From Catalimonadaceae bacterium JC749 (GTDB taxonomy: Bacteria > Bacteroidota > Bacteroidia > Cytophagales > Cyclobacteriaceae): a stretch of 64,000 nt of DNA. The notes under the pieces were generated by a model. It saw nothing but the letters and a program-made list of their open reading frames with translations. It was not told where the DNA came from and did not search any database. A program made the position numbers and the translations under genes. Below, piece after piece: positions 35,958 to 44,796 of the stretch; positions within the stretch are counted from its first letter, which is position 1, and each line of letters starts with the position of its first letter. The DNA lies in NCBI GenBank assembly GCA_021730635.1, contig JAJNNC010000004.1, forward strand, positions 1 to 64,000, read 5' to 3'.

Positions 35958-37192
35958 GGCGGGTTGTTTCTCAATAGATTTGACAATTGTTTTTTGATAA
36001 AATCCGGATGCAACAGGCTAATCATCGGGTCTATGGCATTACCGGTACTGTATTGAAATCCAATGCTCTCAAAGCCCTGGTAACGGTATTCCCAGGTGAA
36101 TTCTCTGGCGGGTCTTACCCGGAAGGCTTTGGTTTGCAGGAGTTTAGCAGGGAATAAGGGAATGGAGAAGTTGAATCCCATGTCGTGTCCATGTTGGGTC
36201 CAGATGCCCAAAAAGCCAATGGAAACACTATTGAACTGACGGGTGACCTCTACCCTGATCCCTTGATCCTCCTGGAGGAATTGTCCGCAAAGGACATGTA
36301 CAAACAGATCATAGGCTTGAATCCGGTATCCCATCTGAAAAAAAGCTGTCAGGTAGTCTATACGTTGATAATACCAGGTATGGTCCAGGTAGGTAGCATG
36401 CCCTGTATAGCCTACATCCATGCCTATATAAAAGGTAGCATTCCGGAAATATTTTCTGAAGTTCATTTCTGCGCCGTACCGGTTTCTGTTGAAATTTCCA
36501 AGGGTAGTTGAGAGGAAGATATCAGCAGGAAGCCTAACCGTTTGGTTGAAGGTAATGCTGCCGGGTCTGAAGGAATTTCCTTCTTCTTCCAGTTCATTCT
36601 GAAAGGGGATGATCATCTGGGCTGAAAAAGCCATCCCCCGCCACAGATAGAGATTTATTTCTGGAATAAGGTTCAGCTGGGATTCTATAGGATCTTCAAA
36701 ATCACCTAATTGCAGTTTTATCTGTGGATGTAAAACCAGATCCAGCCGATAGGTTTGTAATTTTTCCTGTCTGAGCCTCTTCCAATATTGGTCAACAGAA
36801 AACGAAACAGTGATGGCATCCATCAGTACCTCGTGGGAGATTTCTTTTTGAAGGAAAGACAGATAAGCATCAACAGGTATCACGATGGAAAGGACCGGAA
36901 TGCTTTTGTGTTGGGGGATCAGGACGAGCGTACTTCTGCCTCTGATAACGGGCAATAGCAGTGCTAATATATCGCGGATAGCCCGGATTTCATTCCTGTA
37001 AATTCTGTTTTCATAAGTAAGCAGGAGACTGCTGTCTTCTTCCAGAAGTACAACATTATCATATCCTTTTTGATATAGCTTAATTTCAAGGCTGTCTGTC
37101 CAATGCCTATTGTACTGGGCTATGGCTTCTGTGGAAATAAATAGATACAACATGCCATCGATAAAGATCCCTATGAGAACCCAGTGAAACAT
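35954..37192 (-). CDS. YjbH-like outer-membrane protein (C-terminal-half type)
   Basis: 412 residues with an N-terminal hydrophobic leader (about 4-25, …AIA/Q). The first part (about 40-160) is a mixed alpha/beta region. From about residue 165 it is a beta-barrel with FNRNRYGAEMNFRKYF, YQRIDYLTAFFQMGYR and GIRVEVTRQFNSVSIGFLG, the last resembling the C-terminal region of YjbH proteins, and FSIPLFP near the end. The likely place is the outer membrane. Compared with E. coli YjbH, the N-terminal barrel is missing and is encoded separately two genes downstream. Its last four bases overlap the lipoprotein start, implying translational coupling. Confidence 0.65.
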   Translation of the reverse strand: MFHWVLIGIFIDGMLYLFISTEAIAQYNRHWTDSLEIKLYQKGYDNVVLLEEDSSLLLTYENRIYRNEIRAIRDILALLLPVIRGRSTLVLIPQHKSIPVLSIVIPVDAYLSFLQKEISHEVLMDAITVSFSVDQYWKRLRQEKLQTYRLDLVLHPQIKLQLGDFEDPIESQLNLIPEINLYLWRGMAFSAQMIIPFQNELEEEGNSFRPGSITFNQTVRLPADIFLSTTLGNFNRNRYGAEMNFRKYFRNATFYIGMDVGYTGHATYLDHTWYYQRIDYLTAFFQMGYRIQAYDLFVHVLCGQFLQEDQGIRVEVTRQFNSVSIGFLGIWTQHGHDMGFNFSIPLFPAKLLQTKAFRVRPAREFTWEYRYQGFESIGFQYSTGNAIDPMISLLHPDFIKKQLSNLLRNNPP

Positions 37193-37204
37193 CGAAGTAT
37201 AGCA

Positions 37205-37486
37205 CTATGTCGCCAAAAGGTGGTTAAACAGGAGAAAGAGTAGAAACGCCAGGCACGAAACCGGACAGGCATGAAACCTGCCTGTTTGTCCGGAAACACT
37301 TGCCACGAAGCAGGCTGTCAGCCAAGCATCCTTTTCCTCTGAGGCAACCGACAGTAGATCAATTTCATCAGGATGCTCTTGTAGTATACTGAGAGGTCTT
37401 TGAGGGGTGAATATGACTGAGCGCATTTCCATAGTTGAGGCGATAAAGACGCTGCCATAATAAAAAGACGGCACCCAGTCTATCAA
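37205..37486 (-). CDS. Possible small hypothetical protein upstream of the YjbH-like operon
   Basis: 93 codons, ending 12 bases before the first YjbH-like gene on the same strand. The predicted product has a hydrophobic C-terminus (CLAFLLFLLFNHLL) and no recognised domain. Spacing is operon-like, but the composition is not clearly coding, so it may be chance. An internal ATG (MEMRS…) is an alternative start. Confidence 0.25.
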   Translation of the reverse strand: MIDWVPSFYYGSVFIASTMEMRSVIFTPQRPLSILQEHPDEIDLLSVASEEKDAWLTACFVASVSGQTGRFHACPVSCLAFLLFLLFNHLLAT

Positions 37487-37742
37487 AATGCTAGTGGCTA
37501 AAGGATTGTTAAATATGTTGCTTTCTACAAATCAGCATTTCCGCCGGGTGGACATGAAACAACGATAAATTTCGACAGATAACCAAAGATATACAAGCAG
37601 CGAAGAGAAAATAATTTTACAATACTGATAATTATTTGTCTGAAATACAGTGGTTTATAGAATCCATCGAAAGACTTCCTGCCTGTGCCTGCTACATAGG
37701 GAAAAGCGCTAAAGATTCTTTGCCGAATACTGATGGTCGCTA

Positions 37743-38762
37743 TTATCCGAAGGATCGGACGGACGTCAATGTTTCGGTTTCCTTTGCGTTGACCAGTGTA
37801 TTGTGTAAGGCTCTTCCCATACCATTCCAGTGTATCTCCATTTGGTCTCCCTGTTGTAGTGATATCTTTTCTCCAAAACTGAAAGCATCGGCTCCCAGGA
37901 AGTGTACATGGGCCTGATAGGGAATCCTGTGGGTTTCATACTTGAAGTGGTGATACTCCAGGTTCGTCAGGCTATGGGCCATGTTTTTTTCTCCGGTATG
38001 AATCTCTTTGGTCCATAGGGTTTTTCCCTCTCTCCGGATGGTGACGCTGCCCTGTATCTCCTGAAAATCAAGGTCGAGCACCAGCTCCGGTCCAATAGCA
38101 CAATGCCGTAATTTAGAAGGAGCCAGGTACAAATAGTTTTTTTTCTCCATCATATGGTCGGAGAATTCGTTGGCTGTGCAGAATCCTACCCGCCAGGGTT
38201 GTCCCTGTGAGTCCACAACATACACACTAGCCACTTCAGGTTCTTCACCCCCGTCTTGTCCGTACGCTGGTATCTCCAGGGGTTGGCGATGGGCTCGTAA
38301 GATCGGGCCGCTGCCCTTGTAAAACCATTCGGGTTGTACGCCAATCTTTCCTTCTGGCGGACGCCCCCCTTCCAGACCCCACTGGTACATTTGCATACTG
38401 TCTGTCAGCTTCGTCTCACCAGTCTGGTGCATCATTTGCCGGTTAAGCGCACTGCTTTTATGGGTCAGTCCTGTTCCGGATACCAGGCAGGCAAAAGGAT
38501 TCTCCGGATGATCAAAGGCGGGGAGCCATTGCCAGTCTGTTGTCCCTTCATACAGAGAAGGATAGTCCAGAATTTCTTCAGACAAAAGGGTTTTGGCATG
38601 GGCTACCAAAGGCTGCTGCCGGGCAATGGCATCCAGCGCCAGCTGGTAAATGGAAGTGATATTTTTTAATAACACCAGGTTGGGTTCATCAACCATAGCA
38701 ACTTTTCTTCCCTTTTCCGGGTGCGTCAATTGCACCAGCCGTGTTGTTTCAGAATGCTTCAT
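37743..38762 (-). CDS. AraD1/GguC family protein (FAH-like fold)
   Basis: 339 residues, cytoplasmic. The sequence follows the AraD1/GguC family, distant relatives of fumarylacetoacetate hydrolase: FACLVSGTGLTHKSSALNRQ, MYQWGLEGGRPPEGKIGVQPEWFYKGSG, GGEEPEVASVYVVD, and HFLGADAFSFGEKI. In other bacteria such genes lie in non-phosphorylating pentose pathways, where the FAH-type enzyme handles 2-keto-3-deoxy pentonates. In this window it sits 116 bases downstream of a GH39 gene and near a GH10 xylanase, which fits use of D-xylose or L-arabinose released from xylan. The exact reaction is not determined. Confidence 0.8.
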   Translation of the reverse strand: MKHSETTRLVQLTHPEKGRKVAMVDEPNLVLLKNITSIYQLALDAIARQQPLVAHAKTLLSEEILDYPSLYEGTTDWQWLPAFDHPENPFACLVSGTGLTHKSSALNRQMMHQTGETKLTDSMQMYQWGLEGGRPPEGKIGVQPEWFYKGSGPILRAHRQPLEIPAYGQDGGEEPEVASVYVVDSQGQPWRVGFCTANEFSDHMMEKKNYLYLAPSKLRHCAIGPELVLDLDFQEIQGSVTIRREGKTLWTKEIHTGEKNMAHSLTNLEYHHFKYETHRIPYQAHVHFLGADAFSFGEKISLQQGDQMEIHWNGMGRALHNTLVNAKETETLTSVRSFG

Positions 38763-38878
38763 AAGGCGTTATCAGGTTGTGACAGATGGCACAAGGTACA
38801 AAGAACTAAGGGTTGGGGCTGTATGATCCTTCAATTTTTCATAAGGTCTGCCTATAAACAATGCATGACTAACTTCCT

Positions 38879-40657
38879 TTACCAGGAAAGGCGTAGCAGC
38901 GAAACACCCTGACGAGGCAGATCCATGGTAATGACCGCTTCCCCCTCCTGTAGGCTGAGCCATTCCGGAGAAGTCAGCAATTGCAGTTGGCCCGCTTTTT
39001 CCAGCGTCCTGATCTGTTCCTGGCTTGGGTTTTGGGGAGAGCCCATGGCTTTCCATACCGCATAGGCATTACTGTTTTCATCATCAATACGATAATGATG
39101 CAAGAGTACCTGATCGGCAGGAATGCCTTTCAGGCTAACCGCTACCGGTGAAGCGGGTGCTTCCTTGTTTTGATCATGATAGTGCCACACCATCACGGTA
39201 GCTGTATGCACGTCCTTGGCAGCCAATGCATTGATGTCCGGTTTTTCTCCCCTGACACTCTCATCCCTTACTTCCATAAAGTCGTAGGCTAAATCATTGT
39301 TGGTGCTGGCTGTTAAGTTTTGGCTCGCACTACTGGTCTGTTCGCCGTTGACCGCTACCCGGAGGCCCTGCATCATTCCGAACATCCGAAAGACATTGAG
39401 TACCGGCTTGTTTACACCATTGGTTGCCATATCGCGGAATCCGGCAAACCAGGGCTGGTTCTCAAATTCAAAACCCCAGGTGACTGCTCCCAACAGATTG
39501 ACACCATGATGGTCTGCCAACTCATATTTGCGGGCAAAAGAGGCCGCCGTATAGCTGGAGTACATGGTTCCGTTGCGATAGGCATTGTGGGGGTAATACT
39601 GTTCTGAACAGGCAGCACATCCTTCAGGGTCTGATTCACCGATGATGATGGGTAATTCTTTCAGCGCTGGATAGGAAGCTATGATCTCAAAGCCTTTGTT
39701 GATGTCTCGCAACTGTTTTCCCATGTCCATCTGTACCACCCCCTCCACCACCTCAGGTCTTCCTTTGGCATGAAAGGTAATGAAGTCGAGGGGGGCACCG
39801 GTCTCTCCGGTCACATGGTTCTTGCCACTGACAATATGATCCAGAAAAGTTCTGAGAAATTCAGCGGCTTTTTCTGAGCCCGGCCCCGTAGTTTCCGGCC
39901 CACCCATTTTGGCAGCAGGCAAAGCCCTTTTCACGGCATCGGCCGTATAATCATATAACTTGATATACTCTTCTGTGGTGCCCTGCCAGTAGCCAATGTC
40001 TGGCTCATTCCATAATTCCCAGTACCAGCTTTCTACCTCTTCTTTGCCATACCGATCTACGCTATGCTTAACCCACTGGTAGACCAACGCTGCCCATTTT
40101 TCATAATCTTTGGGCGGATAGGCCCAGCCGGTAAATATATTCCCATATTCATTGCCTGGAGCCCAATGGTGGCGATAAGGCTCAGGCTTAGAGGAAAGGG
40201 CTTTGGGCATAAAACCAATCTGGGCCAGCGGCTTCATCCCCCGCTCTATGTAGGTATCGAAAATACTATCAATGATGGTCCAGTCATAGACTGGGTTTCC
40301 GGCTTCATCTTCTGTATAGGCATTGGTAGAGCCCCATTTGAGAGCCGCACGGGGGCCCTCATCGGTAACCAGCAAACTGTGGGCACGCACATTTACAGGG
40401 ACCGGACTCAGGGCTGCCATGTCAGAAAGTAGCTTTTTGCCGTCTTTCATATAGGTGTAGTTGGGCTCGTCATAGCCCCACCAGGCCCAGATAGGCTTCA
40501 TAGCTCCTTTTTCCTGGGTAAAGTCTACCAGTATCTTAACAGTATCTAACGCTTCTGGGGTGGTCTGCGCATGAGTGCGGGTAGTCATCCCTAATGAGCA
40601 TAAAACCAAGATCATCCAGGAGTAGCCTGTGTAGCGAGTAGCCTGTTGTAGCGACAT
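38879..40657 (-). CDS. GH39-like glycoside hydrolase (beta-xylosidase type)
   Basis: 592 residues with a Sec signal peptide (to about residue 30, …THA/Q). A clan GH-A barrel has the acid/base Glu218 in WELWNEPDIGYW and the nucleophile Glu341 in IIIGESDPEGC, as expected for GH39. The C-terminal part (about 480-592) is a beta-sandwich. GH39 members are mostly beta-xylosidases, but alpha-iduronidase and other activities exist. The xylanase gene nearby and the AraD1 gene just downstream favour a xylo-oligosaccharide substrate. The enzyme lacks a T9SS tail, so it is likely periplasmic and trims oligomers imported after GH10 action. Confidence 0.8.
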   Translation of the reverse strand: MSLQQATRYTGYSWMILVLCSLGMTTRTHAQTTPEALDTVKILVDFTQEKGAMKPIWAWWGYDEPNYTYMKDGKKLLSDMAALSPVPVNVRAHSLLVTDEGPRAALKWGSTNAYTEDEAGNPVYDWTIIDSIFDTYIERGMKPLAQIGFMPKALSSKPEPYRHHWAPGNEYGNIFTGWAYPPKDYEKWAALVYQWVKHSVDRYGKEEVESWYWELWNEPDIGYWQGTTEEYIKLYDYTADAVKRALPAAKMGGPETTGPGSEKAAEFLRTFLDHIVSGKNHVTGETGAPLDFITFHAKGRPEVVEGVVQMDMGKQLRDINKGFEIIASYPALKELPIIIGESDPEGCAACSEQYYPHNAYRNGTMYSSYTAASFARKYELADHHGVNLLGAVTWGFEFENQPWFAGFRDMATNGVNKPVLNVFRMFGMMQGLRVAVNGEQTSSASQNLTASTNNDLAYDFMEVRDESVRGEKPDINALAAKDVHTATVMVWHYHDQNKEAPASPVAVSLKGIPADQVLLHHYRIDDENSNAYAVWKAMGSPQNPSQEQIRTLEKAGQLQLLTSPEWLSLQEGEAVITMDLPRQGVSLLRLSW

Positions 40658-40758
40658 GAATAAGCGTTTTATAGGTTGTGATAGCGCAGCGATAGTGCTC
40701 TAAGCTTTCGGATCAAATGCTGAAGGTAAGGATAATTTAGCGCTTCCGCATGAATTAA

Positions 40759-41055
40759 CAGGAATTTGTTCCTGCATTTCACCAATACAGGGGTAAACTT
40801 ACCATCGGGGAGAAAGTCTTATTTCCCGGAAGGATAGGGGCTATTCCCACAGATCTAGACAGCATCGATCTGACCCGCTGGACTGACATCCTGTTGAGTG
40901 ATTTGATGGGTAGCACCCTAGCCACGACTAACGGAGAGAATGAAATCCTGGAAGGAGAAGAGGATGAAACCTGGACAGCTGTAGCTGATCAACATATCAA
41001 TGGCTGCTATTGCTGTCTTTCAATTGAAATTACAGCAGAGAGAAAGTGCTGGTGA
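40759..41055 (+). pseudogene. Start-less 98-codon open frame, possible gene relic
   Basis: An open frame from just after a TAA (40756-40758) to TGA at 41053. It has protein-like composition (VLFPGRIGAIPTDLDSID, then an acidic stretch and CYCC) but no ATG near the start. The end overlaps the RidA stop region by 26 bases on the other strand. No family was recognised. It may be the end of a deleted gene or chance. Confidence 0.25.
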
Positions 41056-41485
41056 GTCCAACACAAAAGTTTCTGGGTAATTGATGGACACCAACTATCG
41101 TCCGGGTGTGTTTCCCTTTTTCTTCCAAAACATTAAGGAATAATTGGGAGGCAGCATCCACTACGGCAGGCGCATCGTCCCAGGTGTCGCTGGCCTGGTA
41201 GTAGGCATCAATATGATTTAAGCCCAGGATATTCTCGAAGCCCACTTTCTCATGGACTTGTGCGATGACATTCAGAGCACACAGTTGCATAGCCTGGAAA
41301 CCTTCCTCGGTAGAAATCTCTCTGCCCAGTCTTCCCTGATAAAGATATTCACCATTCAGGATAGGAAATTGAATGGCCACATAAGCGATCTTGTGCCTGA
41401 CATTGACCGATACATATGCCCCTCCTGGGGTAGACGTTTGTGGTAATGTAAGACCCAGTTCTTTTAAGGTTTGCTGAATGGTCAT
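41030..41485 (-). CDS. RidA/YjgF family protein
   Basis: 151 residues, cytoplasmic, near the usual length for the YjgH/RidA-like subgroup that starts with an extra helix (TIQQTLKELGLTLP). The core has YVSVNVRHKIAYVAIQFP, GRLGREISTEEGFQAMQLCALN and the C-terminal RTIVGVHQLP. RidA proteins hydrolyse reactive enamine/imine intermediates or, in this subgroup, have unknown roles. The catalytic Arg that marks true RidA deaminases is not in its usual place (the end reads HQLPRNFCVGLTSTF). That favours a paralog group with another or no deaminase activity. It is 55 bases downstream of the AI-2E-type gene on the same strand. Confidence 0.82.
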   Translation of the reverse strand: MTIQQTLKELGLTLPQTSTPGGAYVSVNVRHKIAYVAIQFPILNGEYLYQGRLGREISTEEGFQAMQLCALNVIAQVHEKVGFENILGLNHIDAYYQASDTWDDAPAVVDAASQLFLNVLEEKGKHTRTIVGVHQLPRNFCVGLTSTFSLL

Positions 41486-41539
41486 AACCCTACTCTGTTA
41501 AAAGTGATTTTTAATGGGTGACCAAATGTACCACCATGG

Positions 41540-42817
41540 TCAGGAGGCCTGAAACTTATGCAAGGCCCAGCGTTTGGTCTTCTTAAACAAATTATCTTTA
41601 CCTTCTTTTTTATCCTCCGTATCTTCTTCGCCAAAGAGGTAGCCCAGCGGGCGCAGCACCGGAATATGATCAAAAACTACTTTTACTATGCCCAAAGCAG
41701 GAATGGCAATGAGCATACCCACAACACCCCATACTGCACCACCCAGTACTACTACGATGATCGTAAACACAGGGTTGAGATCTACCTTATCGCCCACCAC
41801 AAAGGGTTCCAGAATATAGCTTTCCACAAACTGGGTAATGGAAAAAGTAATGGCTACCCCTAAAATACCTGTGGCACCACTATCAGAAAATAGGGCCAAC
41901 CCGGAAGCCAGTACAAAGCCGATGATGTTTCCGATGTAGGGTATGAGAGAAAGGACGGCCGCCAGGATTGAAATGAGTATGGCTTGCTGGACGCCGGAAA
42001 TGGTAAGCCCAATGGCATATAAAATCGCCAGAAAGATGATCAGGAGAAGCCGGCCAGACAGATAATTTTGTGAAACCTTTGCAGACTTTCCAATGATATC
42101 CTGAGCCAGGTCGCGCTTATCCTGCGGAACCATTTTCAGGATGGACTTCCGGAACTTCTTCCTGTAACGGAGAAAAAAGAAGATGTAGATAAATATTAGC
42201 AGAATATCTCCCAGGGTACTAAAAAAATGGCCTATAAAAGTACCTGCCTTGGTTAGTACAGAACCTCCCGATGACGAAGGCGTGGTGGCACCACCCTGTG
42301 TGGATTCAGAGGGTGAAGCAACAGGCGGTTGTGGCTGGGCGTTTTCCTGGGGTTGCTGCTGCTGAGAGGGCTGTTCCTGTGGCTGAGAAGCACCTTCCTG
42401 CTGTTGTTCTGAAGAAGCACTTCCGGGCAGCTGTTGAGAAATCTGTTGATTTTGTTGCGCTACAGAGATACCGGTTTTATCGGCGATAAACTGTTGCAGC
42501 TGTTCAATCTTAGGTTCTATCCTTTGCTTGATGTTGGGCCAGTCTTCAGAAAATTTTTTGACTTGCGCCGCCAGGATACCGGACAGCAAAAGGCAGAAGA
42601 GCAGGATGATGAAGTCTGAGAATAAAGAAGCCCAACCGCGTGAGATTCCTTTGCGCTCAAACCAGCGACACACCGGCAGCATCACCATGGCCAATAGAAT
42701 GGCTACGGACAAGGGAGCCAGAAAAGATTTGGCATACACCAGTCCGGAAAAAAGAAAAAAAAGGCTTACAAGGATAAGCGTAGAATAAGTAAGGATTGTT
42801 TTGGCTTGATGGCTCAT
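41540..42817 (-). CDS. AI-2E family transporter
   Basis: 425 residues from the ATG at 42817 (MSHQAKTIL); an in-frame start at 42871 would add 18 residues without homology. The protein has the AI-2E/UPF0118 layout: helices near 10-50 and 60-85, then a periplasmic loop, and a C-terminal block with IPYIGNIIGFVLA, the conserved region before QFVESYILEPFVVGDKVDLNP, and GGAVWGVVGMLIAIPALGIVKV. Members export autoinducer-2 or act as Na+/H+ antiporters. The loop (about 120-186) carries a Gln/Pro/Ser-rich insertion not usual for the family. It sits upstream of the RidA gene on the same strand. Confidence 0.85.
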   Translation of the reverse strand: MSHQAKTILTYSTLILVSLFFLFSGLVYAKSFLAPLSVAILLAMVMLPVCRWFERKGISRGWASLFSDFIILLFCLLLSGILAAQVKKFSEDWPNIKQRIEPKIEQLQQFIADKTGISVAQQNQQISQQLPGSASSEQQQEGASQPQEQPSQQQQPQENAQPQPPVASPSESTQGGATTPSSSGGSVLTKAGTFIGHFFSTLGDILLIFIYIFFFLRYRKKFRKSILKMVPQDKRDLAQDIIGKSAKVSQNYLSGRLLLIIFLAILYAIGLTISGVQQAILISILAAVLSLIPYIGNIIGFVLASGLALFSDSGATGILGVAITFSITQFVESYILEPFVVGDKVDLNPVFTIIVVVLGGAVWGVVGMLIAIPALGIVKVVFDHIPVLRPLGYLFGEEDTEDKKEGKDNLFKKTKRWALHKFQAS

Positions 42818-42957
42818 GGATGTATAGTTTAAAAAGTGTCTGTTTCCTGGATCATACCAGGCTATTTGCATTTTACAAACGCAAATACTATGTAGTATTG
42901 AAATGGCATCATGCGCCTTTTATCAATACGACAAGTACAAAAATAAGTATTTATATT

Positions 42958-43004
42958 CTTCCGCTGAAAAGCCTGTCAGGATAAATATTATCGCCTGACG
43001 GAAG
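42958..43004. repeat. Imperfect hairpin between two minus-strand genes
   Basis: GTCAGG (42975-42980) pairs with CCTGAC (42994-42999), and outer arms CTTCCG/GGAAG (42958-42963, 43000-43004) extend the stem with an asymmetric bulge. It lies about 150 bases after the glycosyltransferase stop. No U tract is present, so its role as a terminator is uncertain. Confidence 0.3.
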
Positions 43005-43154
43005 AAAGTAACATTTCTGCTCAGTAACTGAGAATCCATACAGATATTCCTTCATCGTTGACATTCTACCTATGGCCGACACCGAAAGGTTCTATCAGGG
43101 ACTAACGTACAAAAGGCCTTTCACAGTAGTATTTTGCTAAGTCTGAAGGTTTTT

Positions 43155-44426
43155 TCAAGGGTGCCTTACAGGCACAGGCGCTTTCGATATAAATGCTCGT
43201 TCTATGATATTGACAGCCTCTTCAACCCCTCTGGTTTGGGCAAGACGTTGCTGATACTCATTCGCCTTCTGAGCATAGGCAGGGTCATTGAGTAAGCTCA
43301 CCAGTGCCTCCTTAATCCGTTGTGGAGTAGCTCTATGGAGTGGAATAATTTTTCCTGCCCCTAACCATTCAATTCTTTTTGCCACGCCTGGTTGATCGTT
43401 GGTCACCGGAAGGCATAGCATCGGAACTCCGTAGGTAAGGCATTCCAAAGCAGTATTGAGTCCTGCATGGGTAATGGCCAGTGACACTTTTTCCAATAAC
43501 TTCAGCTGAGGTGCCCGCTCTACCAAAAGCACATTGTCAGGCAAGGGTCTGCTGAGGGTCACCGGGCTCCCCCCTTTACTGAGGACGACTTGCAAGGGAA
43601 GTGTTTTCACGGCTTCTACAATCATGTCAAAAATGCTGGAAAGATTGTTTTGCAAGGTGCCCATGGAAGCATAGATCAATGGACGACCATCGAGCCATTC
43701 CCATGGAAAATCAAGGGCGTCGTCACGTTCAGGTGTGTGCCAGGGGCCTGTGTAATGGAGCAAAGATGGATGAGATGCAAAAGGGAAATCAAAGAAGGCT
43801 GGCTGTTGCGCAATGTGTGCCAACCCATGCTGGTGCTCGAAAACCAACAACAGCGGATTGACTTTTGTCTCTGACTGATCAGAGAGCCAGTAATAAATTC
43901 TGGGAAGTAGCACTTTGATGACACGTTTACGAAGGCGCCCCATTGTCATTGTCTGATGGCTCCAGAACAGGGGTGGAGGTGGTATCATGGAATCCCAACG
44001 CATCGCCAAGGCATTGCAGGCGATGACAAAAGGCACTGCATGTTTCTCTGCTATGACACACGCTGCTGGTGACAGTTGATCAATGACAAGCCCATCGAAT
44101 AGTTGTTCTGAAAGGATCTGAGGTAAGTAACGTAGCAGTAGTTTTGCGCCAAGCCCGAATATTTTGCCTGTTTGCGACATACTTCTGATACCAGATAGCT
44201 GGCCTAGTTTACGAAATTCAACTTCAAGCTGTACGCTCAGCTCATCATCGCTTCCTAAACAGCAAAACGCCAAACCAGCCCTTTCCGTAATAGGTTGAGC
44301 CATCTTACTGCCAATGACACTAACCCTATGACCGCGTCGTTGCAGTTCTCTGCCCAAAGTGGTAAGCGGATTCAAATGCCCTGGCACTTCCGGACAAATC
44401 AGTCCGATCTTCATTCTCTTTTGCAT
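43155..44426 (-). CDS. GT1 family glycosyltransferase
   Basis: About 423 residues (MQKRMKIGLICPE start). An in-frame ATG ten codons upstream (44456) and the ATG of MKIGL four codons downstream are alternatives. The GT-B fold is typical of GT1: N-terminal GHLNPLTTLGRELQRRGHRV and a C-terminal sugar-nucleotide site with ERAPQLKLLEKVSLAITHAGLNTALECLTYGVPMLCLP … DQPGVAKRIEWLGAG. This resembles the macrolide, zeaxanthin and sterol glucosyltransferases, which glycosylate small lipophilic acceptors. No carotenoid or polyketide gene lies directly beside it, though a phytoene-dehydrogenase-like gene appears at 62.9 kb. The acceptor is unknown. Confidence 0.82.
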   Translation of the reverse strand: MQKRMKIGLICPEVPGHLNPLTTLGRELQRRGHRVSVIGSKMAQPITERAGLAFCCLGSDDELSVQLEVEFRKLGQLSGIRSMSQTGKIFGLGAKLLLRYLPQILSEQLFDGLVIDQLSPAACVIAEKHAVPFVIACNALAMRWDSMIPPPPLFWSHQTMTMGRLRKRVIKVLLPRIYYWLSDQSETKVNPLLLVFEHQHGLAHIAQQPAFFDFPFASHPSLLHYTGPWHTPERDDALDFPWEWLDGRPLIYASMGTLQNNLSSIFDMIVEAVKTLPLQVVLSKGGSPVTLSRPLPDNVLLVERAPQLKLLEKVSLAITHAGLNTALECLTYGVPMLCLPVTNDQPGVAKRIEWLGAGKIIPLHRATPQRIKEALVSLLNDPAYAQKANEYQQRLAQTRGVEEAVNIIERAFISKAPVPVRHP

Positions 44427-44796
44427 AAAGTTAATATGGCTATCTCTGAAACCCATCTTCTATAAAAAGCATAGCCTCAATGGCATGAGGGTAAGCTTCC
44501 AAGGAACAACAACTCTGGATACAGAAATGATGTTTTGGAATTGAAAAAAAAATAATATCAACGATAGGTGATTCTTAAAAAGTAGCCAACAGAGAATACA
44601 CAGGGATAGTTATTTTCTTAACCTGCGTTAAAGAGGTAGACAAAAAGATTAAGAGAGTATTTTCTTTCAGCTCATACTTTACCATAATTTGCGTAATCTT
44701 CTCTTGTCGAGAGCATCTGTTTCCTGACACTAGATTGAACACCAACTCGGCAAGGCCAATCAAAGATAAGCAATTGAAGATGGCAATAGCGTTGAT
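44427..44796. other. 370-bp intergenic region
   Basis: Between the methyltransferase stop and the glycosyltransferase start. AT-rich; nothing was recognised beyond the likely promoter space of the glycosyltransferase. Confidence 0.35.

Noticed and set aside
37636-37917. 93-codon plus-strand frame antisense to the AraD1 gene
   Set aside because: The overlapping AraD1 frame is strongly conserved, and this one has no visible motif.
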